A stretch of 64,000 bases of DNA from Pseudomonadota bacterium (GTDB lineage Bacteria; Desulfobacterota; Binatia; Binatales; Binataceae): assembly GCA_021324855.1 (NCBI GenBank), contig JAJPIG010000015.1, forward strand, positions 332,196 to 396,195. Reading direction: 5' to 3'. The stretch's first letter is position 1. Every line of letters begins with the position of its first letter. This document shows positions 9,234-18,300 of the stretch, piece by piece. The position numbers and the translations under genes are program-made. The notes beneath the pieces were generated by a model. The model saw only the letters and a list, made by a program, of their open reading frames with translations, made no database searches and was not told the DNA's origin.

Positions 9234-9956
9234 ATGTTAGTGAAAGGCGCCTGGGTGAAGCGATCAATTGCCCCTGAAGCGCGGCGCCAAACCCGCGGCG
9301 TCGTTGGAATCGCGCTCGGTGCGATTTTCGCAATCGTGATTTCGAGCGCCGGCGCGGGGCTCGCCGCCGCGGTCGCGCCCGAGGATCCGATTCAGGAGGC
9401 GCGCGGGTTGGTTGATCAGGCGATCGCGATTCTCGAAAATCCGCATCTTACCCTTGAAGAAGAGCGGCGCGAACTGCGCGCGCTCGCCGAGCCGCATTTC
9501 GATTTCGAAGGAATGGCGCGCTCGACGCTCGGTTATCATTGGAAGACGCTCACGCCCGATCAACGTCAGCAGTTCGTCACGCTTTTCACCGCGTTCGTCG
9601 AGGATGCGGCGCTCAGCAAGATCCAGGAATATTCGGGCCAACGCGTTGAATTTACCCGCGAGTTTCCCATCGCGCCCGGCTACGTGCAGGTGCAGGGCCA
9701 TGCGCTGACGACGAACCGCGCGGATCCGATCCCGTTCGCCTTCATGTGCCGCCAGGTCGACGGCCAGTGGAAGGTCTATGATTTGACGGTCGACAACATC
9801 AGCGTGATCGCGAATTACCGCAACCAGTTCAATCGCGTGATTAACGATCAGGGCTTCCCGAAGCTGATGGAAGTAATGAAGCAGAAACAGATCGAGCTTG
9901 CCGCGCTGCTTGGCGCCAAGCGAGCCGACGCCGCCGACAATCACTCCTCGGAGTAG
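9234..9956 (+). CDS. mlaC: MlaC/Ttg2D-type periplasmic phospholipid-binding protein
   Basis: A 240-residue exported protein of the MlaC (toluene tolerance Ttg2) family, which shuttles phospholipid between the outer-membrane MlaA complex and the inner-membrane MlaFEDB transporter. A hydrophobic signal segment lies at about 20-45. Family motifs include HWKTLTPDQRQQF near 100-112, the FTAFVEDAALSKI stretch, and KVYDLTVDNISVIANYR near 178-194. AAGGAG lies 7 bases before the ATG. The partner mla genes are not in the window, so this is an orphan copy, as is common in some lineages. An OsmC gene starts 4 bases after its stop. Confidence 0.88.
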   Translation: MLVKGAWVKRSIAPEARRQTRGVVGIALGAIFAIVISSAGAGLAAAVAPEDPIQEARGLVDQAIAILENPHLTLEEERRELRALAEPHFDFEGMARSTLGYHWKTLTPDQRQQFVTLFTAFVEDAALSKIQEYSGQRVEFTREFPIAPGYVQVQGHALTTNRADPIPFAFMCRQVDGQWKVYDLTVDNISVIANYRNQFNRVINDQGFPKLMEVMKQKQIELAALLGAKRADAADNHSSE

Positions 9957-9959
9957 CCT

Positions 9960-10400
9960 ATGAAACCTTTGCCACATCGATATGAAGCCCGTCTGATCGG
10001 CGGACCCGAAGGTTACGCGACCCTTTCATCCGCCGGCGTGCCCGATCTGCGGAGCGCGCCGCCCGCGGATTTCGACGGCCCGGGCGACGCCTGGAGCCCG
10101 GAGCTGATGCTGATGGGCGCGGTCGAAACCTGCTTTTTGTTCACGTTGCGCGCGGTCGCACGAGCTTCGAAGATGGATTTCAAGTCGCTCGACTTGACCG
10201 GAACCGGCGTGGTCGATCGGGAAGGCGGGGCGACCCGTTTCACCGAAATCGTGCTGCGACCGCGAATCGTGATTGCCTCCGCGGGCGACCGGGAACGGAC
10301 CGTCAGAGTGCTCGAGAAGGCCGAGCGCGCCTGTCTGGTTTCGGCCTCGCTTTCGACGCCGGTGCGCCTCGAGCCCGAGGTCATCGTCGAGGCTGCCTGA
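9960..10400 (+). CDS. OsmC-family peroxide/hydroperoxide-type protein
   Basis: A 146-residue OsmC/Ohr-superfamily protein. The two redox-active cysteines are present: Cys58 in the helix AVETCFLFTL and Cys125 in ERACLVSAS, with the usual nearby Glu56. The family includes thiol-dependent hydroperoxide reductases (Ohr) and general OsmC proteins. It starts 4 bases after the mlaC-like stop, so the two are likely cotranscribed and translationally coupled. Which hydroperoxide it acts on cannot be told. Confidence 0.85.
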   Translation: MKPLPHRYEARLIGGPEGYATLSSAGVPDLRSAPPADFDGPGDAWSPELMLMGAVETCFLFTLRAVARASKMDFKSLDLTGTGVVDREGGATRFTEIVLRPRIVIASAGDRERTVRVLEKAERACLVSASLSTPVRLEPEVIVEAA

Positions 10401-10481
10401 TTCGTAACGCGGGGTTTCTTGACCGGGAATGAACTCGTGTCGTACTGACCGTTCCCTGACCAGGCCAAACCAGGGAGGACA

Positions 10482-11201
10482 ATGATGGCGATTAATGGCG
10501 TGAGACCGCGGGAGATGCGCCGCGATCCGTTCAAAGAGACGATTATCTGGGACATCGTGCCCGAACGGACTGCCCTCGTCGTCATCGATATGCAGAACGC
10601 CTTCCTGCACGAGAAGGGCCTTTTCTACGTGCCGGCCGGGATGGGCCTGGTGCCCAAGATCAACCGGGTCGCCCGGCTCTGCCGCGAGCGCGGCATCCTG
10701 GTGAATTGGGTCGTGCGGCATCCGTATCGCGCCGATGGACTCGACATCGGCTACGAGCGCGACCTCTACCCGATCATGGTCGGGCATCCGGCGGGCTATA
10801 CCGAGGACGGATGGGGCGCGCAGCTCGTGCCCGAACTCGACGTCGACAACAACCGCGACCTGATCGTACCGAAGACCCGCTTCAGCGCGCTGATTCCGGG
10901 CTCGTCGAATCTCGATCGGCTGCTTCGCTATCACGGCCGCGACACACTGATCATCATGGGCGTCGCGACCAATATCTGCTGCGGAACGACCGCGCGCGAC
11001 GCGATGATGCTAGATTACAAGGTGATCTTCGCTTCGGACGGCAACGCTGCGTTCGACCAATCGGTGCTCGGCAGCAAGGAACCCAGCATCATCCAGGAAG
11101 CCGAGCTGATGACGCTCCGGGCGTGCTTCGCGATGGTCTGCACGACCGACGAGCTGATCGACGAATTGAACAAGCTGCCGGTGCTCCCTTCCAATGCCTG
11201 A
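10482..11201 (+). CDS. Isochorismatase-superfamily cysteine hydrolase
   Basis: A 239-residue cysteine hydrolase. The Asp-Lys-Cys triad is complete: Asp36 in VVIDMQNAF, Lys131 in VPKTRFSA, and Cys166 in the GVATNICCGTTARDA motif, with a second Cys next to it. The family includes isochorismatase, nicotinamidase, N-carbamoylsarcosine amidase, biuret hydrolase and maleamate amidohydrolase (NicF). A GGGAGG ribosome site precedes the first of two adjacent ATGs. It is monocistronic in appearance. Substrate is not identifiable from sequence alone. Confidence 0.87.
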   Translation: MMAINGVRPREMRRDPFKETIIWDIVPERTALVVIDMQNAFLHEKGLFYVPAGMGLVPKINRVARLCRERGILVNWVVRHPYRADGLDIGYERDLYPIMVGHPAGYTEDGWGAQLVPELDVDNNRDLIVPKTRFSALIPGSSNLDRLLRYHGRDTLIIMGVATNICCGTTARDAMMLDYKVIFASDGNAAFDQSVLGSKEPSIIQEAELMTLRACFAMVCTTDELIDELNKLPVLPSNA

Positions 11202-11261
11202 GCGTACCGGATTACTCTTCGGGGTCCTTTCCTGCGACATCCAGAGAGTAATAATCACATC

Positions 11262-12149
11262 GTGGGGTTGTCAGCCGCAAAACGCGATTACCTGATCCGC
11301 ATCCTTAGGCATCGCTTGTGCGGCCAGGCGCGCGCGTGCCCATACTGCAGAAATACCGGCGGACTGACACTGCTCGGCCGAAAGAAACTGATCATCGAAA
11401 TCCTGCGCTGCGATCGTTGCGGTCTGATGTTCCGATATCCGACCGAAGAGGTTGCAGAAAACGAAGCACGCTATCAGGAAATCTACGATGCACCGGAGGT
11501 GACCCGGCTTCCCGATGATTCGGAACTAGCCCGATATCTAAGCGAAGGATTTCCGGGAAATCTCGATTTTAGGGCACGGATTGGCGCGTTGCGCGCGCTC
11601 CGATCGGGCGGACGCATCCTTGATTACGGTTGCTCATGGGGCTACGGCGTGCGTCAGCTTTGCGATGCGGGGTTCGCGGCGACCGGCTTCGAGATTTCGC
11701 GGCCACGCGCGCGTTTTGGAGCCGAGCGGCTCGGCGTAAGGATCATCGACAGCGAACTTGCGGTTTCCGCGCTCGCAGCGGGTTCATTCGATGTAATCTT
11801 CTCCAACCATGTCATCGAACATCTGCCCGACCTCGGCAAATCGTTCGAACTGTTCGCGCGTCTGCTGACGCCAGGCGGATTGCTGTTCGCGATCATCCCG
11901 AATTTCACCGGTCGCGCGGCCCGCGAAGGACGGTTTTGGAGTTGGATTGGACAGGATCATCCGATCGCGCCGTCGCATCAGTTCCTTGGACGGGCGCTCC
12001 TCGAACATGGTTTCGAGGTCGCGCACTTCGGTTCCAGCCCGTTCGATCACTCGATGCTTGCGAAACTGCGCGCGGGTCAGTTCGATCGGCTCGACCGCGA
12101 TGGCGATGAACTCCTCATCCTCGCCTGGACCGCGCAAGCCGCAATCTGA
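11262..12149 (+). CDS. Class I SAM-dependent methyltransferase with N-terminal zinc-ribbon-like CxxC pair
   Basis: A 295-residue protein. The N-terminus holds two CxxC knuckles (Cys26/Cys29 in ACPYC, Cys50/Cys53 in RCDRC), likely a zinc ribbon. The methyltransferase domain follows, with motif I ILDYGCSWGYG near 118-128, an acidic end of strand 2, and the HVIEHLPD segment near 185-192. Such proteins often modify sugars, polysaccharides or other small molecules. The start is a GTG at 11262 with a weak GAGAG upstream; the TTG two codons later is an alternative. It converges on a VOC gene 15 bases away. Confidence 0.8.
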   Translation: MGLSAAKRDYLIRILRHRLCGQARACPYCRNTGGLTLLGRKKLIIEILRCDRCGLMFRYPTEEVAENEARYQEIYDAPEVTRLPDDSELARYLSEGFPGNLDFRARIGALRALRSGGRILDYGCSWGYGVRQLCDAGFAATGFEISRPRARFGAERLGVRIIDSELAVSALAAGSFDVIFSNHVIEHLPDLGKSFELFARLLTPGGLLFAIIPNFTGRAAREGRFWSWIGQDHPIAPSHQFLGRALLEHGFEVAHFGSSPFDHSMLAKLRAGQFDRLDRDGDELLILAWTAQAAI

Positions 12150-12164
12150 GCACGCAGGTCGGGC

Positions 12165-12686
12165 CTAGGTCGAAACTTTCGTGAGTTCGACGCCGAACTT
12201 GCGCATCATGTCCGGAAGCGCCGGCGCATCGGGGGCGAACTCGAGCTTGTCCATGCCCATAATCAGCTCGGGATTCTTGGCGACGTCGGCGATCGAGCAC
12301 GGTTGATCGCAGTAAATCTCGACTGTGTAGCCATCGGGGTCGGTCAGGTAGATGCTGTGCGTTAAGCCGTGATCGACCGTGCATTCGACCGGGACGTTTG
12401 CGGCGCGCAGCCGTTTGTAGGCTTCGATCAAATCCTGCTCCGTGGCCATCCGGAACGCGACGTGATTGAGGCCGAGTTGTCCAGGGCGAATCGGTTCGGC
12501 GTTTTCCCCCAGCTCAAGACATCCGATCTCGTGATGGTCGCGCAAGTTGCTTGCGAACAGCATCATCCGTGGCTCCTTCAGATCGACCGTCACATCGAGC
12601 CCGAGCACGCCGTGATAAAAGGCCTTGGCTCGCTCGACATTGCGGACCCCGATGATGAGATGACCCAGTCGTTGCGGCTTAACCAC
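12165..12686 (-). CDS. VOC-superfamily protein (glyoxalase/extradiol-dioxygenase-like)
   Basis: About 173 residues with the two beta-alpha-beta-beta-beta modules of the vicinal oxygen chelate fold. Expected metal-ligand positions are visible: His in RLGHLIIG, His in LNHVAFRM, and Glu in DGYTVEIYCD. The frame is open 18 codons upstream, but a GTG at 12686 with GGGGAGG at 6 bases fits the family N-terminus better. Members include glyoxalase I, fosfomycin-resistance enzymes and extradiol dioxygenases; the Glu-Ile-Tyr ending resembles catechol-type dioxygenases. Its specific reaction is not identified. Confidence 0.8.
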   Translation of the reverse strand: MVKPQRLGHLIIGVRNVERAKAFYHGVLGLDVTVDLKEPRMMLFASNLRDHHEIGCLELGENAEPIRPGQLGLNHVAFRMATEQDLIEAYKRLRAANVPVECTVDHGLTHSIYLTDPDGYTVEIYCDQPCSIADVAKNPELIMGMDKLEFAPDAPALPDMMRKFGVELTKVST

Positions 12687-12825
12687 GGTCGCCTCCCCAA
12701 TCCAAGATCGCGCTATCCTTAGCACAAACCATCCCCACAATTCTGCCCCATTTTTTGGAAATGAGCGTCGCCAGACGCCTAAGGCTTTATTTTGTAGTTT
12801 TATCTAATTTTATCTTAAAACACTG

Positions 12826-12854
12826 TTGACTCATCTTTGTATAGTAGAAATTAT
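12826..12854 (+). promoter_or_regulatory. Candidate sigma70-type promoter before the TadG-like gene
   Basis: TTGACT at 12826-12831 and AATTAT at 12849-12854 are separated by 17 bases, inside an AT-rich tract (about 12750-12910) that contrasts strongly with the GC-rich surroundings. The AATTAT hexamer matches TATAAT at four positions. It would start a leader of about 60 bases before the ATG at 12920. The assignment is by consensus only. Confidence 0.5.
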
Positions 12855-12919
12855 CTTTATATGGAAATAACTTGTAATTCAGGCTTAAACCAAAATCTGC
12901 TGGTCAAAGAGGTATTCTG

Positions 12920-13852
12920 ATGGGTCCCAAACGGTTCAAACGCGGACAAATCCTGGTGATCTTTTCCTTGGCGCTGCCGGTCCTCATCGGCAGCATCGGG
13001 CTGGGCGCGGATGTCGCCGCGCTTTATTTCAACTGGGTTGAGATGCAAAAGGCGGCCGATGCGGCCGCGATCGCAGGCGCCAATTATCTGCCGGGCGATC
13101 CCGCGCAGGCGCAAAGCGTCGCCGATACTTACGCCGAAAACAACGGCATCGCACAGAACGAGATCGCATCGACCACGGTGGCGCCGGACGATCTCTCGAT
13201 TACGATCACGGTGCAGCGCAGCGTCGCCTACAGTTTCGCACGCGTCCTGGGGCTGACCAATGCCAATATCAAAGCGGCGGCGACCGCGGGCCTGCAACCG
13301 AATCCCGATGCGGCGCGCGGTGTGATGCCGGTCGGATTGCCTTGCTCATCGGGCAACTGCTCGTACAACGTCGGCAAACATTACACGCTCAAACCCGGAC
13401 CGAACGGGCAGCTCGGGCCCGGCAACTTCGCGCCGCTGTCATTGGGGGGCAACGGCGCAAATGTCTACCGAAACAACATCGTGCTCGGCTACATGGGAAA
13501 GTTGTCCATAGGTCAGAACATTTATCCTGAAACGGGCAATCTCGTCGGTCCGACGACGCAGGGCTTCACGACTCGAATCGATCTAGGGCAGACGATTTAT
13601 CCGGGTGCGAATCCCTCCAGCCCCTCGCAGTATGATCCGCGGCTCGTGATTGTTCCGATGGTGAATTACTCCGGGGCTCAGGGTAAATCGCAGCAGGTGA
13701 CGATCGTCAATTTCGCCCTGATGTTTGTCGATTCCGTCAATGGCAGCAGCGCGAATATCGATGCGGTCTATCTCGGCACGGTGCCCAGCACCGATCTCAC
13801 CGGATCGGCGCCGAGCGATTTCGGGCTCCTGACCCCAATTCTCCTGCAATAA
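12920..13852 (+). CDS. Tad/TadG-like pilus-associated envelope protein
   Basis: A 310-residue protein with a basic N-terminus, a hydrophobic membrane segment at about 10-33 and then the typical Tad-domain run NWVEMQKAADAAAIAGA near 38-54, as in TadE/TadG minor-pilin-like proteins. The remainder is a secreted-looking, Gly/Asn/Ser-rich region of no recognised domain, with one Cys pair near 141-146. TadG normally sits in a tad/flp operon (tadABC, rcpAC, tadZ), but none of these are present here. It is flanked by an AT-rich promoter region and a strong terminator, so it appears monocistronic. Confidence 0.75.
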   Translation: MGPKRFKRGQILVIFSLALPVLIGSIGLGADVAALYFNWVEMQKAADAAAIAGANYLPGDPAQAQSVADTYAENNGIAQNEIASTTVAPDDLSITITVQRSVAYSFARVLGLTNANIKAAATAGLQPNPDAARGVMPVGLPCSSGNCSYNVGKHYTLKPGPNGQLGPGNFAPLSLGGNGANVYRNNIVLGYMGKLSIGQNIYPETGNLVGPTTQGFTTRIDLGQTIYPGANPSSPSQYDPRLVIVPMVNYSGAQGKSQQVTIVNFALMFVDSVNGSSANIDAVYLGTVPSTDLTGSAPSDFGLLTPILLQ

Positions 13853-13866
13853 GTTCCCCCCGGTGC

Positions 13867-13915
13867 GCGCGGGCGGGGCCCGATTTTTTGGTCGGCCCCG
13901 CCCGCGCATTTTTTT
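13867..13915 (+). terminator. Strong Rho-independent terminator
   Basis: A perfect 14-bp GC-only inverted repeat (13867-13880 with 13894-13907) encloses a 13-base loop and is followed by seven T residues at 13909-13915. It begins 14 bases after the stop of the TadG-like gene and separates it from queA. Confidence 0.93.
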
Positions 13916-13965
13916 CAAACTCTTTGCCAAGCCGAGCATCGCCACCATGCTATGCTAGATGATCG

Positions 13966-14985
13966 ATGCGGCTTGATGAGCTTGATTACGAGTTGCCGCC
14001 GGAGCTAATCGCGCAGCATCCGGCTGCTGAACGCGATGATTCGCGCCTGATGGTGCTCGACCGCCGCTCCGGCGCGCTCGAGCATTCGCGCTTCCGCAGG
14101 CTCGGCCGTCATCTGAGCGAAGGCGACCTGCTGGTCATCAACGATACCCGCGTCTTTCCCGCGCGTCTTTTCGCGCGCAAGGAATCTGGCGGCAGGGTCG
14201 AACTGCTGATGGTTCGTCCGGTGACCGATCCGCCCGGCGGATGGATCGCGCTGATGCGCGCCCATCACGCGCCCAAGCCCGGCTCGCACCTCGTGCTCGA
14301 TTCCGGCGCGAGACTGCGAATTATCCGCTATGATCGACCGGGACGCCCGGTGCTGGCGGGCGAGAACGGCCGTTCGGTCGACGATCTCATCTGGACGCAC
14401 GGGCGGCTCGCCCTGCCGCATTACATCGAACGCGAGCCGGAACCCGAGGATTTCGGCGCTTATCAGACCGTCTACGCAGCGCAAACCGGCGCGATCGCCG
14501 CGCCCACGGCGGGACTCCATTTCACGCCCGCTCTGCTCGATGAACTGCAAGCGGCCGGAATCCGCGTCGCGCGTCTGACGCTGCATATAGGGCCGGGCAC
14601 ATTCGTACCGATCCGCAGCGTTGAGGTCGAGGCGCATTCGATGGAAGCCGAGTGGTACACGATTCCCGATGCTGCTCGCGGCGCGATAGAGCTGGCGCGG
14701 CGCACGGGCGGACGCATTATCGCGGTCGGCACCAGCAGCGTCCGCGCGCTCGAATCGTTCGCCATCACCGGCGATTCCGAGGGCGAGACCGGGCTCTTCA
14801 TCGCGCCGGGCTTCCGTTTCCGGCTGGTCGACGCGATGATCACGAACTTCCACATGCCGCGCAGCACCGTGCTCGCGATGGTGATGGCGTTTGCCGGCCG
14901 CGATCTGGTTCTGAACGCCTATCGCGAGGCAATTCGCCGCCGGTATCGATTTCTAAGCTACGGCGACGCGATGCTGATTCTCTGA
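13966..14985 (+). CDS. queA: S-adenosylmethionine:tRNA ribosyltransferase-isomerase QueA
   Basis: A 339-residue cytoplasmic enzyme that transfers and isomerises the ribosyl group of SAM onto 7-aminomethyl-7-deazaguanine in tRNA, giving epoxyqueuosine. Hallmark motifs are ELIAQHPAAERDDSRLMVLD near 18-37, the AAPTAGLHFTP segment near 178-188, HIGPGTFVPI near 206-215 and TSSVRALESF near 261-270. Length is normal. Its stop overlaps the tgt start in TGATG, as in many queA-tgt-yajC-secD operons. Confidence 0.97.
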   Translation: MRLDELDYELPPELIAQHPAAERDDSRLMVLDRRSGALEHSRFRRLGRHLSEGDLLVINDTRVFPARLFARKESGGRVELLMVRPVTDPPGGWIALMRAHHAPKPGSHLVLDSGARLRIIRYDRPGRPVLAGENGRSVDDLIWTHGRLALPHYIEREPEPEDFGAYQTVYAAQTGAIAAPTAGLHFTPALLDELQAAGIRVARLTLHIGPGTFVPIRSVEVEAHSMEAEWYTIPDAARGAIELARRTGGRIIAVGTSSVRALESFAITGDSEGETGLFIAPGFRFRLVDAMITNFHMPRSTVLAMVMAFAGRDLVLNAYREAIRRRYRFLSYGDAMLIL

Positions 14986-16133
14986 TGGAGGGCGCGGTAA
15001 GCATCGCGATCGAAGCGCGCGACGGCGCCGCGCGCGCCGGTTGTCTGAGCACGCCGCACGGCGAGGTACAGACCCCGGCCTTCATGCCGGTCGGTACGCG
15101 GGCGGCTGTCAAAGCCATGAGCCCCGACGAGCTTTGGTCGCTCGGCTATCGGCTGGTCCTCGCCAATGCCTATCATCTCGCGGTGCGTCCCGGCCCTGAG
15201 CTGGTCCAGGAGATGGGCGGGGTGGGGCGCTTCATGGGCTTCCCCGGCGCGGTGCTCACCGATTCGGGGGGCTTCCAGGCGATGAGCCTCGCGAAGATCA
15301 ATTCGATCGACGAAAACGGCATCCGCTTTCGATCGCATCTCGACGGCGCGCCGGTTGCGCTCACGCCCGAGAGCGCGATCGAGCTCCAGGAACGGCTCGG
15401 CTCCGACATGATGATGGCGCTCGACGAATGCACGCCTTATCCGATCGATCGCGAGCGTGCCCGCGCGTCGGCCGAGATGACCGCGCGATGGGCCGAGCGC
15501 AGTCTACGCGCGCATCGAAGCCCGACTCAAGCGTTGTTCGGGATCGTCCAAGGGAGCATCTATTCTGATCTTCGCGCCATGAGTGCGCGCCAAATAACGG
15601 CCCTGGGTTTCGACGGCTTTGCAACCGGCGGGCTCTCAGTCGGCGAGCCGAAGGAGGCGATGCTCGGGATGGCAGAGCTGGTGGTTTCGATGCTGCCGGA
15701 AGCAAAGCCGCGCTACCTGATGGGTGTCGGCACGCCCGAGGATCTGCTGGCGGCGATTGCGATGGGGTACGATCTGTTCGATTGCGTGCTGCCGACCCGC
15801 AATGCGCGCAACGGCGGCGCATTCACGAGCCGCGGACGCATCGCGATCAAACGCGCAATCTACGCGCGCGACGCGCGTCCGCTGGATCCGGACTGCGGAT
15901 GCCGCGGTTGCGCGACCCTGACGCGCGCCTATTTACGCCATCTTTATCTGAGCGGCGAGATTCTGGCGGCGCGCGCCCTGACCGAGCATAATCTATTCTT
16001 CTACGCTCGGTTGATGAGCCAGGCGCGAACTGCTATCGCATCGGGCGCTTACAGGGAATTCCAGCGGGCGATGATCGACCGGATTTCCGCTGCCGAAGGC
16101 GAAACCGGCGGAGCGAAAAGCAATGTGGTTTGA
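14985..16133 (+). CDS. tgt: tRNA-guanine transglycosylase Tgt
   Basis: A 382-residue enzyme that replaces guanine-34 with preQ1 in tRNAs with GUN anticodons. Asp93 lies in LTDSGGFQ and the catalytic nucleophile Asp266 in DLFDCVLPTRNARNG. The zinc ligands are Cys304, Cys306, Cys309 and His335. The open frame continues far upstream inside queA, but the ATG at 14985 gives the family length and overlaps the queA stop by one base. The yajC start lies 11 bases inside its end, so the three genes are translationally coupled. Confidence 0.97.
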   Translation: MEGAVSIAIEARDGAARAGCLSTPHGEVQTPAFMPVGTRAAVKAMSPDELWSLGYRLVLANAYHLAVRPGPELVQEMGGVGRFMGFPGAVLTDSGGFQAMSLAKINSIDENGIRFRSHLDGAPVALTPESAIELQERLGSDMMMALDECTPYPIDRERARASAEMTARWAERSLRAHRSPTQALFGIVQGSIYSDLRAMSARQITALGFDGFATGGLSVGEPKEAMLGMAELVVSMLPEAKPRYLMGVGTPEDLLAAIAMGYDLFDCVLPTRNARNGGAFTSRGRIAIKRAIYARDARPLDPDCGCRGCATLTRAYLRHLYLSGEILAARALTEHNLFFYARLMSQARTAIASGAYREFQRAMIDRISAAEGETGGAKSNVV

Positions 16134-16476
16134 AGGCATAGCATGGGCCGCCGATGCGCCGGCGCAGGGCGGGATGGATCAGATCCTGTGGACGATGATC
16201 ATTCCGTTCGCGATGATTTTCGGCATCGCATACTTTCTTTTGATCCGGCCGCAGACGCAGAAAGCGAGCGAGCATCAGAAGATGCTGAGCAATCTCAAGC
16301 GCAATGACGAGGTGGTGACCTCGGGCGGCATTTTGGGCAAGATCGTGGAACTCGGCGATCGCGTAGTGACGCTCGAGATCGCGCCCAACGTGCGCATCAG
16401 GATCGAGCGGGCGCAGATCGGATCGCTGTCGTCCTACGGCAAGGGCGCGTCGTCGAAGAAAGAGCAGAGCGGGTAA
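16123..16476 (+). CDS. yajC: Preprotein translocase accessory subunit YajC
   Basis: A 117-residue inner-membrane protein with one membrane segment at about 24-42 followed by the conserved FLLIRPQTQKASEHQKM stretch and a basic/acidic soluble tail. YajC associates with SecDF-YidC and the SecYEG translocon. It overlaps tgt by 11 bases and precedes secD by 37 bases. The order queA-tgt-yajC-secD is the classic one. Confidence 0.95.
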   Translation: MWFEGIAWAADAPAQGGMDQILWTMIIPFAMIFGIAYFLLIRPQTQKASEHQKMLSNLKRNDEVVTSGGILGKIVELGDRVVTLEIAPNVRIRIERAQIGSLSSYGKGASSKKEQSG

Positions 16477-16513
16477 TGCCGGCCCGGCTACGGGAGACGG
16501 GGACTAAAGTTTC

Positions 16514-18172
16514 GTGGCGGCACAGAATCAAAACCTGGCACCAATTCTAATCCTGCTCGCGATCGCGATCGCGATTCTCTACCTTCATCTGACCGGCGGC
16601 AGCGGCAAAACCCGGCTTTACCTCGCCGCGGCGCTGACCGTGGTTGGTGTCCTGCTCCTCCTGCCGAGCCTCGCCGTGCCGTTGCCCTCGTGGTACACGA
16701 GCTGGTTCCCGACCCCGAAAATCCAGCTTGGACTCGACCTTCAGGGCGGAAGCCATCTGTTGCTGGAGGTGAAACTCGATGACGCTGTGAAGAACGCGCT
16801 CAAACGGCGCGGCGAGGATTTCAAGCGCGAACTTGCAAGCAACAAGATCGATGCCGAGGTTACGCAGGATCCTTCGGGCGCGGTGCTGATCAAGCTCAAG
16901 GATCCGAGCCAGCGTTCGCAGTTCCTCGACCTTGCCGGACGTCTTTACAACGATCTCACGATAAGCCAGCAAAGCAGCGAGGGTGGCGCGGTCTACGCGA
17001 TCAATTTCACTCCGCACGAGCTTGCGCAGGTGCGATCGTCCGCGATGGATCAGGCCTTGGAGACGATCCGCAACCGGATCGATCAGCTCGGCGTGCGTGA
17101 AACAACCGTTCAGCGCGAGGGCGAAGATCGCATCCTGGTACAGCTCCCGGGCATCCAGGACCCCGAACGCGCGAAGGAGCTGATCGGCAAAACGGCAGTG
17201 CTCGAGTTCAAGTTGGTCGACGATACGCACAGCGTCGCCGACGCGCAGCGCAACGGACCGCCGCCGGGCGATCAGATCCTCTACGGACGCCCGGAGGAGG
17301 GCGGCCGGCAGGCCTACCTGGTTGAATCGCCGGTGCTGATGACCGGCGATGTTGTGACTGATGCGCGTGTGCGTCCGGGTGGCCGGCTCGAGGGACCGTA
17401 CGTGACGGTCGACCTGGACCGGCGCGGCGCGGAGATGTTCGACGCGATTACGGCGGCCAACGTCGGACGAAGAATTGCGATCATCCTCGATAACACCGTG
17501 TACATGGCGCCGGTGATCAAGGAGCGCATCCCCGAGGGGCGCGTGCAGATCACCGGCAGCTTCACGATCGAAGAAGCGCACGACCTCGCAATCGTGCTGC
17601 GGTCGGGCGCGCTGCCCGCGCCGGTCAATATCATCGAGGAGCGCACGGTCGGACCATCGCTCGGGCGTGATTCGATTCGCGATGGTGAGCTTTCGTTCAT
17701 AATCGGCGCACTCGCGGTGCTGATCTTCATGGTAGTCTATTACAGCGGCGCGGGGCTGCTCGCCGACTTCGGACTTTCGCTGAACATCCTGTTACTGGTG
17801 TGCGTGATGGCGGCCCTGGAAGCGACTTTGACGCTACCCGGCATTGCCGGCATCGTGCTGACGCTGGGTATGTCGGTCGACGCCAATGTGCTTATCAACG
17901 AACGGATGCGCGAGGAGTTGCGCGCAGGCAAGAGTCCCCGCGAGGCGGTGAAGCTCGGCTACGAACGGGCATGGTCGGCGGTGCGCGACTCGAACATCTC
18001 GACGTTTGCCGCCGGGCTGATTCTGTTCGAGTTCGGAACCGGACCGGTCAAGGGCTTCGCGGTCACGCTCTGCGTCGGCATCCTGACCGGCCTTTTTTCG
18101 TGCATCGTGGTGACCCGAGCTTGGTACGATTACCTCATCAGCCAACGCCGGCTGACCACAATTAGCGTGTGA
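16514..18172 (+). CDS. secD: Protein translocase subunit SecD
   Basis: A 552-residue inner-membrane RND-type protein that uses the proton gradient to help complete protein export. Features are an N-terminal membrane segment, the family motif LGLDLQGGSHLLLEV near 75-89, the large periplasmic P1 head domain with QLGVRETTVQREGEDRILVQ near 193-212, and five C-terminal membrane segments beginning near 395 with GMSVDANVLINERMREE near 452-468. The start is a GTG. The expected secF does not follow; an HTH gene does. Confidence 0.95.
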   Translation: MAAQNQNLAPILILLAIAIAILYLHLTGGSGKTRLYLAAALTVVGVLLLLPSLAVPLPSWYTSWFPTPKIQLGLDLQGGSHLLLEVKLDDAVKNALKRRGEDFKRELASNKIDAEVTQDPSGAVLIKLKDPSQRSQFLDLAGRLYNDLTISQQSSEGGAVYAINFTPHELAQVRSSAMDQALETIRNRIDQLGVRETTVQREGEDRILVQLPGIQDPERAKELIGKTAVLEFKLVDDTHSVADAQRNGPPPGDQILYGRPEEGGRQAYLVESPVLMTGDVVTDARVRPGGRLEGPYVTVDLDRRGAEMFDAITAANVGRRIAIILDNTVYMAPVIKERIPEGRVQITGSFTIEEAHDLAIVLRSGALPAPVNIIEERTVGPSLGRDSIRDGELSFIIGALAVLIFMVVYYSGAGLLADFGLSLNILLLVCVMAALEATLTLPGIAGIVLTLGMSVDANVLINERMREELRAGKSPREAVKLGYERAWSAVRDSNISTFAAGLILFEFGTGPVKGFAVTLCVGILTGLFSCIVVTRAWYDYLISQRRLTTISV

Positions 18173-18300
18173 TATAAAGTGATTTTCTTCGCTTAACGCG
18201 CGGTTATATACTGGTGGGAAGGGCTTAACTTGACTTGCCGGATGACGGCGTAATAAGAAAGTTTGTTCATACCTGACAGCGAAAGGGGCCTCCTTTCCGG

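Noticed and set aside
18230..18256. TTGACT/TAATAA pair before the HTH gene as a promoter
   Set aside because: Spacing of 15 and a poor -10 make it too weak to list separately.
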